From contig NZ_SJOU01000005.1 in the NCBI RefSeq assembly GCF_012027725.1, positions 62,001 to 126,000 on the forward strand: a stretch of 64,000 nt of DNA, in the 5' to 3' direction. Below the pieces are notes generated by a model. The model worked only from the letters and a program-made list of their open reading frames with translations. It had not been told where the DNA came from and made no database searches. Source of the DNA: Olsenella sp. SW781 (GTDB lineage: Bacteria; Actinomycetota; Coriobacteriia; Coriobacteriales; Atopobiaceae). Below, one piece after another: positions 8,047 through 16,412 of this stretch. Both the position numbers and the translations under genes were made by a program. Each line of letters starts with the position of its first letter. The stretch's first letter is position 1.

Positions 8047-8369
8047 GCGCCCCCCTTACCTTCGACCTGCTCCAAGGGTATGACTCGACACGCATCCTCT
8101 CCCTCTCGTTCTCTAATTCATAATTTATCTATTTCGTTAAGGAGATAACTGATAGATAACTGTAAGTAAAGGTCAGTCACGTGCTTTTCTGTGCACAGGA
8201 CGCTCAAACAAACGCGCCAAACAAACCTGACGCCAGTGGCATGCCAAATAAACCTGACGCCAATGGCATAGGTGGTATCGGTTTCGGCGAACGGCGTTGC
8301 GGGCGGCCGCCGTTGTGGTACAGTACCCGCTTGATCTGAATTCACCCGCGGACTGGGAGGATTGAAGAC
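8047..8369. other. Intergenic: promoters and REP units
   Basis: No gene. 8100-8190 is AT-rich and probably holds the RAYT promoter on the minus strand; it contains GATAACTGATAGATAACTG, a short direct repeat. REP units occupy 8216-8267. The stretch 8290-8365 leads into the DUF1893 gene, with GGGAGG just before its ATG. Confidence 0.6.
8216..8267 (-). repeat. REP-like repeats R4-R5
   Basis: Two reverse-orientation copies, 8216-8240 (ACAAACC variant) and 8242-8267 (CCAATGGC variant). Together with R1-R3 they flank the RAYT gene with opposite polarity, as in an autonomous RAYT-REP unit. Confidence 0.88.
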
Positions 8370-8804
8370 ATGGACGCCACCGACCTCGACCTTGCACGTG
8401 CCCTGCTCATCGCCAACAAGGACGCCACCCTCGTGGCCGTTCGCGGTGACGAGATCGTCGTCTGCCACGAGCGCGGCGTGAAGCCGCTCCTCAAGATGAT
8501 CGCCGAGGGCCGCAGCCTCAAGGGCTTCTCCGTCGCCGACAAGGTCGTCGGCAAGGCCCCTGCGCTCCTCTATGCCGTGCTCGGACCTGAGGCGGTCTTC
8601 TCCCCCGTCATGTCCTGGACCGGTCGCGCGGTCCTTCTCGCCGCCGGCATCTTCGTCAGCCACGACGTCCTCGTGCCCCACATCAGCAACCGCGCCAAGA
8701 GCGGTCAGTGCCCCATGGACGAGTCCGTCACCAACGTCTGGGAGCCCTACGAGGCCGTCGACGTCCTCAAGGAGCGCGCCCGCCAGATGGCGCTCATGGC
8801 GTAG
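8370..8804 (+). CDS. DUF1893 domain protein
   Basis: 144 aa, one domain. LARALLIANKDATLVAVRGD opens the protein; the centre has ADKVVGKAPALLYAVLGPEAVFSPVMS, and the end has an NISNRAK-like HISNRAKSGQCPMD segment. This matches the DUF1893 (TM1506-like) family, a small soluble protein with a deaminase-like fold and unknown function. The ATG follows GGGAGGATTGAAGAC. It is monocistronic and ends before a 38-bp palindrome. Confidence 0.82.
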   Translation: MDATDLDLARALLIANKDATLVAVRGDEIVVCHERGVKPLLKMIAEGRSLKGFSVADKVVGKAPALLYAVLGPEAVFSPVMSWTGRAVLLAAGIFVSHDVLVPHISNRAKSGQCPMDESVTNVWEPYEAVDVLKERARQMALMA

Positions 8805-8827
8805 CACCTCACGCCTCACACAAGACG

Positions 8828-8865
8828 AGCGCGGGGCGAGAAGAACGTTCTTCTCGCCCCGCGCT
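8828..8865. terminator. 38-bp perfect palindrome, likely bidirectional terminator
   Basis: Two 19-base arms meet without a loop: AGCGCGGGGCGAGAAGAAC (8828-8846) and its exact complement (8847-8865), followed by TTTG. It lies just after the DUF1893 gene and carries the GGCGAGAAG motif that recurs in other intergenic spaces. Confidence 0.7.
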
Positions 8866-8869
8866 TTGT

Positions 8870-8934
8870 GCCACTGGCGTCAGGTTTATTTGGCACGCGA
8901 AGCAAGCGTGCCAAATAAACCTGACGCCAGTGGC
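8870..8934. repeat. Inverted pair of REP-like units R6/R7
   Basis: A plus-strand unit (8870-8895) and a minus-strand unit (8909-8934) are separated by CGCGAAGCAAGCG, giving a 26-bp stem hairpin similar to a BIME. It sits between converging genes (DUF1893 and pspA). Confidence 0.9.
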
Positions 8935-8951
8935 GTGTCGCCTTTGTCGGG

Positions 8952-9632
8952 TTAGAGGCCCATCTCGGCCTTGAGTCGGGCGAGCTCGTCGTCGACGGCG
9001 GCGCTGTCGGCCGCGCCCGCGTACTTCTCGGCGAGGCTCTCGGCGTCGTCGACGGGCTCGGTGTTGAGCTCGGCCATGGCGTCGGCCGTGTCGAGCATCC
9101 GGTCGGCCTTCTCCTCCATGCGGTTGAACGCCTCGATGGCGCTCTCGGCCTTGTCGGCGCCGGAGGTGTAGCCGGCGACCTTCTCCTGCGTCTTGGCGAC
9201 GGCCATCTTGGCCTTGATCGTCTCGCGACGGCTCTTGAGGTCCTCGATGTCGCTCACGAGCTTGTCGTGCATCTGGCGCATCTTGTCGGCGTTGGCCTTG
9301 GCCGCATCGGCGGCCTTCTGGAGCTCGGCACCAGCCGTCTCGAGCTTCTGCTTCTTGGCGAGAAACACGCGAGCGTCGCCCTCGTTGCCGGCCTTGAGGG
9401 CCTTCTTGGCGAGGTCCTCCATGCGGGAGACCTCCTCCGCGTTGGCGTCAGCGGCGCGCTTGGTGCGAGCCTCCTCGGCCATGACGCCGGCGGTCTCGCG
9501 CTTGACGTCGGCGAGCGACTCGGTGAGGTCGACGAGGTACTGGTCGACCATCTTGGCCGGGTCCTCGGCCTTGTCCAGCAGCTCGTTGATGTTGGCCTTC
9601 ACGATGGTGGTGAAGCGGTCAAGAATGCCCAT
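8952..9632 (-). CDS. pspA: PspA/IM30 family membrane-stress protein
   Basis: 226 aa, almost entirely coiled coil. It starts MGILDRFTTIVKANINELLDKAEDP, the amphipathic N-terminal helix and conserved D-P region of PspA/Vipp1 proteins. The hydrophilic helices run to ~190 and a short acidic tail follows. Members polymerise on damaged membranes (ESCRT-III superfamily). It lies 12 bases after a TPM-domain membrane protein on the same strand, so the two form an operon. Confidence 0.92.
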   Translation of the reverse strand: MGILDRFTTIVKANINELLDKAEDPAKMVDQYLVDLTESLADVKRETAGVMAEEARTKRAADANAEEVSRMEDLAKKALKAGNEGDARVFLAKKQKLETAGAELQKAADAAKANADKMRQMHDKLVSDIEDLKSRRETIKAKMAVAKTQEKVAGYTSGADKAESAIEAFNRMEEKADRMLDTADAMAELNTEPVDDAESLAEKYAGAADSAAVDDELARLKAEMGL

Positions 9633-9644
9633 GACGGTTCCCTT

Positions 9645-10742
9645 CTAGTCCTTGTCCTCGTACTTGTCCGCGAGGTCCTCCACATCCTTATCCCCGAACT
9701 TCTCGAGCGGGGTGTTGAGAATGTCCTCCATCCTCTGCTTCTCCTCGGCCTCCTTGGCCTTGCGGCGCTTCACGACATACGCGATGCCGGCTCCGACCGC
9801 GACGACCAGGATGACGCCCCCCACGACGAGCATCGTCGTCTTGCCCTGCTGCTCCTCCTCGGCCGCGGACATGATCTTGTCCGCAGTGCGGGAGAAGGCG
9901 TCCGAGAAGACCTCCTCGTCGGTGTCCGCGTTGTTGTACGCGTAGTCAAGCTCGTCGGCCAGGATGTCGAGCGCTTCGGTGTCCATTATGGCCGAAGCCG
10001 CGGTTCCGACCGTGTACCCACAGTTGAAGGTGCCGTCACCTGCGTCGCAGAACACCAGGAGGAAGTGACCCTCGTCCTGGAAGAGCTCGCCGTAGAGCTG
10101 CTTGGCACGCGCGGTCAGCTCGTCGACCGAGGTCGTCGTGCCGTTGGGAAGGATATAGACATACGGCTGGACGCCCGTCTTGTCGTAGAAGTCCTCAAGT
10201 CCCTCGGTAAGACGTCCGGCGCTGTGAATCCAGTCTCCGTCCGCGTCCGTGTAGTAGTCCGTGCGCGTCACGGCGTCAGCGGGGAGCTTCTCGCGGACCG
10301 TGGCGGACGCCTGGCCGTCGGAGTAGCTCGTGCCGTACGCATAGGGGTCTGAATAGCCTCCGCCGCAGGTCGAGAGGCCGGTTGTGAGCAGGGCGATAAG
10401 CAGGGCGGCCAGGATGAGGCCCATGATGCCACCCAGGCAGCCACCGCAGCCGCTGCCCATGGCGACGCCGCCCGGCGCGGGGGAGCGACGAAATCCGCCG
10501 AAGCCGCCGAAGAACGGCACGCCCATGTGCACGTGGGGACGAGGGGCAGGGCCAGGCCCGCCAGGAGGGGGGCCGCCCGCGGGGCGCCCACCAAAGCCGC
10601 CGAAGCCACCTCCCGAGCGACCGCCGGACCCCCTGAAGCCGCCCCCGCCGGAGAAGCCGCCGGAACGACGACCGCCGCCGGAGAAGCCGCCGCTGCGCCC
10701 TCCGCCGGAGAAGCCTCCTCCACCGCCGCCAGACCTACCCAT
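9645..10742 (-). CDS. TPM-domain membrane protein with Gly-rich N-terminus
   Basis: 365 aa from the ATG at 10742, which follows GAGAGGGG by 5 bases; in-frame TTG 10775 and ATG 10760 are alternatives. Residues 1-90 are Gly/Ser/Arg/Pro low-complexity (GGFSGGG repeats). A membrane segment follows (GGIMGLILAALLIALLTTGL), then an extracytoplasmic TPM-like domain (~130-290, with GHFLLVFCDAGDGTFNCGY), a second membrane segment near 300 and a charged cytoplasmic tail. TPM proteins act in envelope maintenance. The pairing with PspA supports a membrane-stress role. Confidence 0.82.
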   Translation of the reverse strand: MGRSGGGGGGFSGGGRSGGFSGGGRRSGGFSGGGGFRGSGGRSGGGFGGFGGRPAGGPPPGGPGPAPRPHVHMGVPFFGGFGGFRRSPAPGGVAMGSGCGGCLGGIMGLILAALLIALLTTGLSTCGGGYSDPYAYGTSYSDGQASATVREKLPADAVTRTDYYTDADGDWIHSAGRLTEGLEDFYDKTGVQPYVYILPNGTTTSVDELTARAKQLYGELFQDEGHFLLVFCDAGDGTFNCGYTVGTAASAIMDTEALDILADELDYAYNNADTDEEVFSDAFSRTADKIMSAAEEEQQGKTTMLVVGGVILVVAVGAGIAYVVKRRKAKEAEEKQRMEDILNTPLEKFGDKDVEDLADKYEDKD

Positions 10743-10832
10743 AGGGACCCCTCTCGTCATTGTCTCTTCACTCAAGTATACGGGGAGCCGGTGACGTCGT
10801 TTGCGTCGACCCGGGTGCCGTGCCGCCGCCGT

Positions 10833-10950
10833 GCCACTGGCGTCAGGTTTATTTGGCGTGCCACTGGCGTCGGGCTTATTTGGCGCGTCCTAAATCGCGC
10901 CAAATAAGCCCGACGCCAGTGGCACGCCAAATAAACCTGACGCCAGTGGC
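10833..10950. repeat. Four-unit REP cluster R8-R11 (nested BIME)
   Basis: Two plus units (10833-10857; 10860-10884 with CGGGCTT) face two minus units (10899-10923 with AAGCCCG; 10926-10950). The inner pair and outer pair are each matched in sequence, so the array reads as one palindrome formed by insertion or duplication of a variant pair inside a standard pair. Confidence 0.9.
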
Positions 10951-10963
10951 ACGGCCTGAGGCC

Positions 10964-11251
10964 TCAACCCTGCATGGAAGTCCAGAGGGCGAGAAGGGCG
11001 ACGATCACGAGCCCGAGCACCACCACATAGACGCAGCCGATGGTGAGACCGGCCTTGAGGGCGCCGAGGGCCATCCAGATCCGTTCTTTCGTGGTGAGCT
11101 CGACCCGGGGCCGACGGGGGGCTCGGGGCTCGACGTCCCGTCCGCGCTCGGGAACGTGGCCAAGGAGCGACGGCCGCCCCACCGCCGACATGTCGGCGAT
11201 GACGCGGCCGTCGTCCTCGAAGTCGTTCCTCTCGCGGCGTCCTGCTGCCAC
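10964..11251 (-). CDS. Small single-pass membrane protein at the end of the opp operon
   Basis: 95 aa if started at GTG 11251, 8 bases after the oppF stop; ATG 11191 is an alternative. The N-terminal half is charged (NDFEDDGRVIADMSAVGRPS), a basic stretch follows, and one hydrophobic segment (LTIGCVYVVVLGLVIVALLALW) spans the membrane near the C-terminus. Position and strand imply co-transcription with oppABCDF. I recognise no domain. It could tune or stabilise the transporter. Confidence 0.65.
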   Translation of the reverse strand: MAAGRRERNDFEDDGRVIADMSAVGRPSLLGHVPERGRDVEPRAPRRPRVELTTKERIWMALGALKAGLTIGCVYVVVLGLVIVALLALWTSMQG

Positions 11252-11259
11252 GACGCGCC

Positions 11260-12288
11260 CTACTCGTCGTAGAGGTGGCAGGAGACGAAGTGGCCCGGCT
11301 CCAGCTCCTTCTGCTCGGGCGCGATCTCCTTGCAGCACTCCTTGGCAAACGGGCAGCGCGTGTGGAACTTGCAGCCCTTGGGCGGGTTCGCCGGCGAGGG
11401 GATGGAGCCCTCGAGCACGATGCGGTTCTGCTTGGCCTTGGGATCCGGGATGGGGATGGCCGAGAAGAGCGCCTTCGTGTAGGGGTGCAGCGGGTTCTTG
11501 AAGATGTCGGCCGTGTAGCCGTACTCGACCATGCCGCCCAGGTACATGACACCCACGGCATCCGAGATGTGCTCGACGACGGAGAGGTCGTGGCTGATGA
11601 AGAGATAGGTGAGCCCGCGCTCCTCCTGCAGGTCGTGCAGGAGGTTGATGATCTGCGCCTGAATCGAGACGTCGAGCGCCGAGACGGGCTCGTCGCAGAC
11701 AATGAACTCGGGGTTCAGGGCGAGGGCACGGGCGATGCAGATGCGCTGGCGCTGGCCGCCGGAGAACTCGTGCGGGTAGCGCATCTTGTGGTACGGCTGC
11801 AGGCCGCACTCCTCCATCACCTTGTCGATGTAGTCGTCGAGCTCGTCCTTGGGGACGAGGTTGTGCTCGCGGACCGCCTCGCCCACGATCTCGGAGATCG
11901 GGAGGCGCGGCGAGAGGCTCGAGTACGGGTCCTGGAAGATGATCTGCATCTTGGTGCGGGCGTCGTGGAGCTCCTTGGCGCTGAGGCTGTAGACCTCGCG
12001 TCCGTTGAAGAGCACGTCGCCGCCGGTCTTCTCGCCCGCGAGGCGCAGGATGGTGCGACCCGTGGTGGACTTACCGCAGCCGGACTCGCCCACGAGGCCC
12101 ATCGTGTGGCCGCGGCGCAGCTTGAAGGAGACGCCGTCGACGGCCTTCACGTAGCCCTGCACGCGGTTGAACATGCCCCCCTTGATGGGGAAGTACTTCT
12201 TGAGGTCGTTGACCTCGAGGATGATGTCGTCGCTCTTGGCGGAGGCGTCGGTGGACGTGACGTCCACGGCCGTGTTCGCGGAAGCCAT
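11260..12288 (-). CDS. oppF: Oligopeptide ABC transporter ATP-binding protein OppF
   Basis: 342 aa from ATG 12288 (GGAGGAGAAG upstream); the open frame to 12375 only overlaps oppD. Walker A is GESGCGKS, the signature is FSGGQRQR, and Walker B is [12 protein letters not shown]. The C-terminal oligopeptide/dipeptide extension has [14 protein letters not shown]. It energises peptide import with OppD. Starts 2 bases after the oppD stop. Confidence 0.93.
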   Translation of the reverse strand: MASANTAVDVTSTDASAKSDDIILEVNDLKKYFPIKGGMFNRVQGYVKAVDGVSFKLRRGHTMGLVGESGCGKSTTGRTILRLAGEKTGGDVLFNGREVYSLSAKELHDARTKMQIIFQDPYSSLSPRLPISEIVGEAVREHNLVPKDELDDYIDKVMEECGLQPYHKMRYPHEFSGGQRQRICIARALALNPEFIVCDEPVSALDVSIQAQIINLLHDLQEERGLTYLFISHDLSVVEHISDAVGVMYLGGMVEYGYTADIFKNPLHPYTKALFSAIPIPDPKAKQNRIVLEGSIPSPANPPKGCKFHTRCPFAKECCKEIAPEQKELEPGHFVSCHLYDE

Positions 12289-12289
12289 G

Positions 12290-13516
12290 CTACTTCTCCT
12301 CCCCCTTGGTGTCGGTGCCGGTGATGAGATTGTCGAGAACCGCGGCGGTCTCGTTGGCCGCCTCGGCCGTCGCATTGTCGTAGTAGCGGTAGCAGCTCAC
12401 CTCGTGCGTGGGCGAGAGGCGCACCATGTGCGGGTACTCGCCGGAGCATGCCTTGACGCAGAGCTCGCAGCGGTCCTTGAAGTAGCAGTAGTCCGGCATG
12501 TTGACCGGGTTGGGGACCTTGCCCGGGATGGAGTAGAGGCGCTCCACCTTCTTACCCACGACCGGCTTGGAGGCCATGAGGCCGATGGTATAGGGGTGAG
12601 CCGGGTGGTCGAAGATCTCCTCGGCGGTGCCGCGCTCGACGATGCGGCCGGCATACATGACCACGACGTAGTCGGCCATCTCGGCGACGACGCCCAGGTC
12701 GTGCGTGACGAGGATGATCGAGGAGTTGATCTTCTCCTTGAGCGAACGGAGCAAGTCGAGGATCTGCGCCTGGATGGTCACGTCGAGGGCCGTGGTGGGC
12801 TCGTCGGCGATGATGATGCGCGGGTTGCAGGCAAGTGCGATGGCGATCATGATGCGCTGGCGCATGCCGCCGGAAAGCTCATGCGGGTACATCCCGTAGA
12901 CGCCCTCGGAGTTGGCGATGCCGACGGTCTCGATCATCTCGATCGCGCGGGCCTTGATCTGCTCCTTGGACCAGTCCTTGCCGTCGTGGAGGGCGATGAC
13001 CTCCTCGATCTGCTCGCCAACCTTGAAGACCGGGTTAAGCGAGGTCATGGGCTCCTGGTAGATCATGGAGACCTCGGAGCCGCGGATCTTCTGCATGGCC
13101 TCCTCGGGCGCCTTGGTCACGTCGATGGCGTGGTCGCCGAGGTTGAGGCGGATGGAGCCGCCCGTGACCTGGCCCTGCGGGCGCTGCAGGAGCTGGATGA
13201 GCGAGAGGCACGTGACGGACTTGCCGCAGCCGGACTCGCCCACGACACCCACGGTCTTGCCCACGGGGACGTCATAGGACACGCCGTCGACGGACTTGAC
13301 GACGCCCGTGTCGGTGAAGAAGTACGTGTGCACGTCGTCGAACTCGACCGCGTTGCCCGGGTCGCGCATCTCGCACGCGTACTCGGAGGGGTCGACGTTC
13401 TTGCGCTTGCGCTTCTTCTCGTACTCCTGCGTGATCTTGCGGTTTTCCTTGGAGATGCGACGGGACTCCTTCGCGGAGAGGTAGCCCGCCTCCTTCTTCT
13501 TCTCGGATCCAAACAT
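12290..13516 (-). CDS. oppD: Oligopeptide ABC transporter ATP-binding protein OppD
   Basis: 408 aa. Walker A is GESGCGKS, signature LSGGMRQR, Walker B IIIADEPTTALD. The C-terminus has the cysteine-rich CYFKDRCELCVKAC stretch typical of peptide transporter ATPases and often linked to an Fe-S site. The first ~55 residues are an unusual, strongly charged Lys/Arg/Glu extension before the ATPase domain. Third-to-last gene in the opp operon. Confidence 0.93.
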   Translation of the reverse strand: MFGSEKKKEAGYLSAKESRRISKENRKITQEYEKKRKRKNVDPSEYACEMRDPGNAVEFDDVHTYFFTDTGVVKSVDGVSYDVPVGKTVGVVGESGCGKSVTCLSLIQLLQRPQGQVTGGSIRLNLGDHAIDVTKAPEEAMQKIRGSEVSMIYQEPMTSLNPVFKVGEQIEEVIALHDGKDWSKEQIKARAIEMIETVGIANSEGVYGMYPHELSGGMRQRIMIAIALACNPRIIIADEPTTALDVTIQAQILDLLRSLKEKINSSIILVTHDLGVVAEMADYVVVMYAGRIVERGTAEEIFDHPAHPYTIGLMASKPVVGKKVERLYSIPGKVPNPVNMPDYCYFKDRCELCVKACSGEYPHMVRLSPTHEVSCYRYYDNATAEAANETAAVLDNLITGTDTKGEEK

Positions 13517-13529
13517 TGGCTGCCCCTCC

Positions 13530-15209
13530 CTAGCGGTTCATCTTGGGGTCGAAGGCGTCGCGCAGGCCGTCGCCCACGAAGTTGAAGCCAAGGACCGCGA
13601 GCAGCAGGCAGATGCCGGCGGGAATCCAGATGAACCAGTAGTTGGTCATGACGAAGGCGTTGTTGACGTCGGAGATGATGTTGCCCCACGAGGCGAACGG
13701 GAACTTCACGCCCAGGCCGAGGAACGAGAGCGTGGCCTCGGTGATGATCGTGGAGCCCAGGCTCATGGTGCAGGAGACGATCAGCTGCGGCATGACGTTG
13801 GGGATGAGGTGACGGACGATGCGGTGCGGAATCGAGATGCCCGTGGCCTCGGTGGCGAGCATGAACTCCTGCTCGCGCAGGGACAGGATCTGGCCGCGCA
13901 CGAGGCGCGCGATGGAGGGCCAGGACAGGAAGCCGAGGATGAGCATGAGGTAGATCATGCGGATCCAGGGGTCGAGGCGCATGGCGTCCATCGCCGAGCC
14001 GAGGATGATGATGATCGGCATCGAGGGCAGGCAGTAGAAGATGTCGACGATGCGCATGATCAGGTTGTCCACCCAGCCGCCGAAGTAGCCGGAGATGCCG
14101 CCCATGATGACGCCGAGGCCCGCGGCGATAAAGACGACGATGAAGCCGATGATCAGCGAGACGCGGCCGCCGTACATGAGGCGCGTGAGCATGTCCATGC
14201 CGTTGCCGTCGGTGCCGAGCCAGTGCTCGGCCGAGGGGCTGGCGTAGCGGTCGTAGACCAGGTTCTCCGTGGTCTCGGTGACGTTGTAGACCTTGGAGTA
14301 GGCGTCATAGGAGATCGTGTAGGTGTGCTCGGCGCCGCTGGCGTCGGTGTAGGTGACGTCGCTCACGTCCGCGGAGACGGCGGTGAGCAGCGCCTCGCGC
14401 AGGTCGTCGGGGATGACGGTGTTGCCGTCGGAGGCCGAGATCACGAACGGGCTCACCATGGCGACGGTGGCGCCGGAGGCGTCCATGACGTTTCCGGACT
14501 CGTCGAACGAGTAGGTCTGGCCGTCAGCCTCGAAGGTGTTGCCGGCGGCCTGGGCCTCGGCGGCCTCCGCCGCCGCATCGTCCTCGCCGCTCTCGACCAC
14601 GACGACGCCCTCCTCGGTCACTTCGGGGGCGGGGGCGGCGTCGCCGGCCGCGGTCGCGTTGGAGACGGCCGTGATGGCGGCGATCTGGAAGTCGAAGGAG
14701 AGCGCCGACGCGCCGGACGGAACGCTCACGACCTCGGTGGAGGCGTAGGCCACGACCTCGCCGCCCTGCCTGAACACATAGAGGTCGGGCGCGGGCTGCT
14801 CGATCGTGTAGGTCACGCCGCTGCGCTCGAAGGACGTCGCGCCGGAGCTGATGGCCGTGTTGGCGCTGGACTGCACGAGGGCGCCGAAGTCGGCGTCGGG
14901 CGCGGCCGCATAGCGCAGCGAGGTGGTCTCGGTGATGCCCGCGTACTGGGTGTCGAGCTTCGTCATCGTGGAGAAGGTCTGGTCCTGGCCATAGGGGCTC
15001 ACCAGACCGCCGATGAACGAGAACACGAACATCACGACGAGGATGACGAGGCCGACGACCGCGAGGCGGTTGCGGAAGAAGCGCTTGGCGATAAGGGCGC
15101 CCGGCGAGAGCACCTTCACGCGACGGTCGTCGTTGAGGGAGTACTCCTGCGCATCGTCTCTCGACTGGTCGTTCTTCTCGGCGGGCATGCCGTTCTTGGA
15201 ATCGCTCAT
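13530..15209 (-). CDS. oppC: Oligopeptide ABC transporter permease OppC with large insertion
   Basis: 559 aa, against ~300 for a usual OppC. The first membrane helix (LAVVGLVILVVMFVFSFIGGLV, ~48-69) is followed by ~260 extracytoplasmic residues rich in Ala, Ser, Thr, Asp and Glu before the standard permease resumes at HWLGTDGNGMDMLTRLMYGG. The remainder has five more helices and the EAA-type loop (ATEATGISIPHRIVRHLIPN). The inserted domain has internal repetition (TYTI/TYSF-like strands). It should face the binding protein outside the cell. Confidence 0.92.
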   Translation of the reverse strand: MSDSKNGMPAEKNDQSRDDAQEYSLNDDRRVKVLSPGALIAKRFFRNRLAVVGLVILVVMFVFSFIGGLVSPYGQDQTFSTMTKLDTQYAGITETTSLRYAAAPDADFGALVQSSANTAISSGATSFERSGVTYTIEQPAPDLYVFRQGGEVVAYASTEVVSVPSGASALSFDFQIAAITAVSNATAAGDAAPAPEVTEEGVVVVESGEDDAAAEAAEAQAAGNTFEADGQTYSFDESGNVMDASGATVAMVSPFVISASDGNTVIPDDLREALLTAVSADVSDVTYTDASGAEHTYTISYDAYSKVYNVTETTENLVYDRYASPSAEHWLGTDGNGMDMLTRLMYGGRVSLIIGFIVVFIAAGLGVIMGGISGYFGGWVDNLIMRIVDIFYCLPSMPIIIILGSAMDAMRLDPWIRMIYLMLILGFLSWPSIARLVRGQILSLREQEFMLATEATGISIPHRIVRHLIPNVMPQLIVSCTMSLGSTIITEATLSFLGLGVKFPFASWGNIISDVNNAFVMTNYWFIWIPAGICLLLAVLGFNFVGDGLRDAFDPKMNR

Positions 15210-15226
15210 GAGTTACACCCGCCTTC

Positions 15227-16213
15227 CTAGGAGATGCGAACGCGGGGGTCGACCACCGCGTAGAGGATGTCGGTCAGGAGGTTAGAGAGCAGCGTGATGA
15301 TGGCGATGAACGTGAGGAAGAACATCGTGTACGGGATGTCGCCTCCGGTCATGGCCTGGTAGGACGTATAGCCCGTGCCCGGGATCATGAAGAGGGTCTC
15401 CGTGATGAGCGCGCCGGAGAACAGGCCCGGGAGCGAGCCGCCGATGACGGTCACGAGCGGGATGAGCGTGTTGCGGAAGGCGTGCTTGTAGATGACCTTG
15501 TGCTCGGGCAGGCCCTTGGTGCGCGCCGTGCGGATGTAGTCAGCGTTGAGCACCTCGAGCATGTTGGTGCGCGTGTAGCGCATGAGCGAGCCGATCTGGA
15601 TCACCGTGAGCGTGACCACGGGCATGATCATGTGGTTCACCATGTCGAGCGCCTGGCCAACGGCATCGAGCTGGGCGAAGTCGCGACCCATGAGGCCGTA
15701 GAGGTCAAACCAGCCGAGGCCGACCGAGAAGATCAGCTTGAGCAGCGTCGCGAAGAAGAAGGTGGGCAGCGAGATGCCCGCGAGCGCGACGGCGGAGATG
15801 ATGTAGTCGGCCTTGGAGTACTGGTGCGTGGCGGCCAGGATGCCGAGCGGGACGGCGATGGCCGTGGAGAGCACGAAGGCGATGCCGCCCATGGCGAACG
15901 AGATGCCGATGGTGTTCTGGAACTCGGTCAGGACCGGCACGTTGAACTTCCAGGAGTCGCCGAAGTTGCCGGTCAGGAAATCGCCGAGCCAGGTGATGTA
16001 GCCGATGGGCACCGGCTGGTCGAGGCCGTACTGGGCGTTGAGCTGGGCCATCCACTCCTCGAAGGACTTGGCGCCCGGCGCCTGGGAGAGCTGCATCGCC
16101 ATGGTCTCCACGTAGGAGGACGGCAGCGCGCGCATCAGGCCGTAGATGATGAAGGTCACGCACAGCAGGATGATGACCGAGATTCCGATGCGCTTGACGA
16201 TATAGGTTCTCAC
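15227..16213 (-). CDS. oppB: Oligopeptide ABC transporter permease OppB
   Basis: 328 aa with six hydrophobic helices; the binding-protein-dependent permease loop is ADYIRTARTKGLPEHKVIYKHAFRN. Starts at GTG 16213, with AGGAG ten bases upstream. The ordering A-B-C-D-F and short gaps (16-18 bases) show an operon. The ~200-base gap to oppA carries a hairpin. Confidence 0.93.
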   Translation of the reverse strand: MRTYIVKRIGISVIILLCVTFIIYGLMRALPSSYVETMAMQLSQAPGAKSFEEWMAQLNAQYGLDQPVPIGYITWLGDFLTGNFGDSWKFNVPVLTEFQNTIGISFAMGGIAFVLSTAIAVPLGILAATHQYSKADYIISAVALAGISLPTFFFATLLKLIFSVGLGWFDLYGLMGRDFAQLDAVGQALDMVNHMIMPVVTLTVIQIGSLMRYTRTNMLEVLNADYIRTARTKGLPEHKVIYKHAFRNTLIPLVTVIGGSLPGLFSGALITETLFMIPGTGYTSYQAMTGGDIPYTMFFLTFIAIITLLSNLLTDILYAVVDPRVRIS

Positions 16214-16358
16214 GTCGCAAACGCTCCTCTCACTTGTGCCCGCCTCTTGCGGGCAGAAGAGACCCCGTTTCTGCGCTGGAAGGCGCAGTTCCTCTGTCTT
16301 CCAGCACGGGAAGGAGGTCTCTCAATCCAACAGGGGGCCAGCCCCTAGCGATGGCGCG

Positions 16359-16387
16359 GGGCGCGACGGCACTCGGCCGTCGCGCCC
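16359..16387 (-). terminator. Intercistronic hairpin between oppA and oppB
   Basis: GGGCGCGACGGC - ACTCG - GCCGTCGCGCCC gives a perfect 12-bp stem without a U run. It probably lowers read-through or protects the 3' end of the oppA message, giving excess binding protein over permease. Confidence 0.65.
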
Positions 16388-16412
16388 AACGCGATCTACC
16401 TGGGAAATGGAC

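Noticed and set aside
10833-10950. Possible CRISPR array from repeated 25-mers
   Set aside because: Units alternate in orientation and lack unique spacers; they are REP hairpins.
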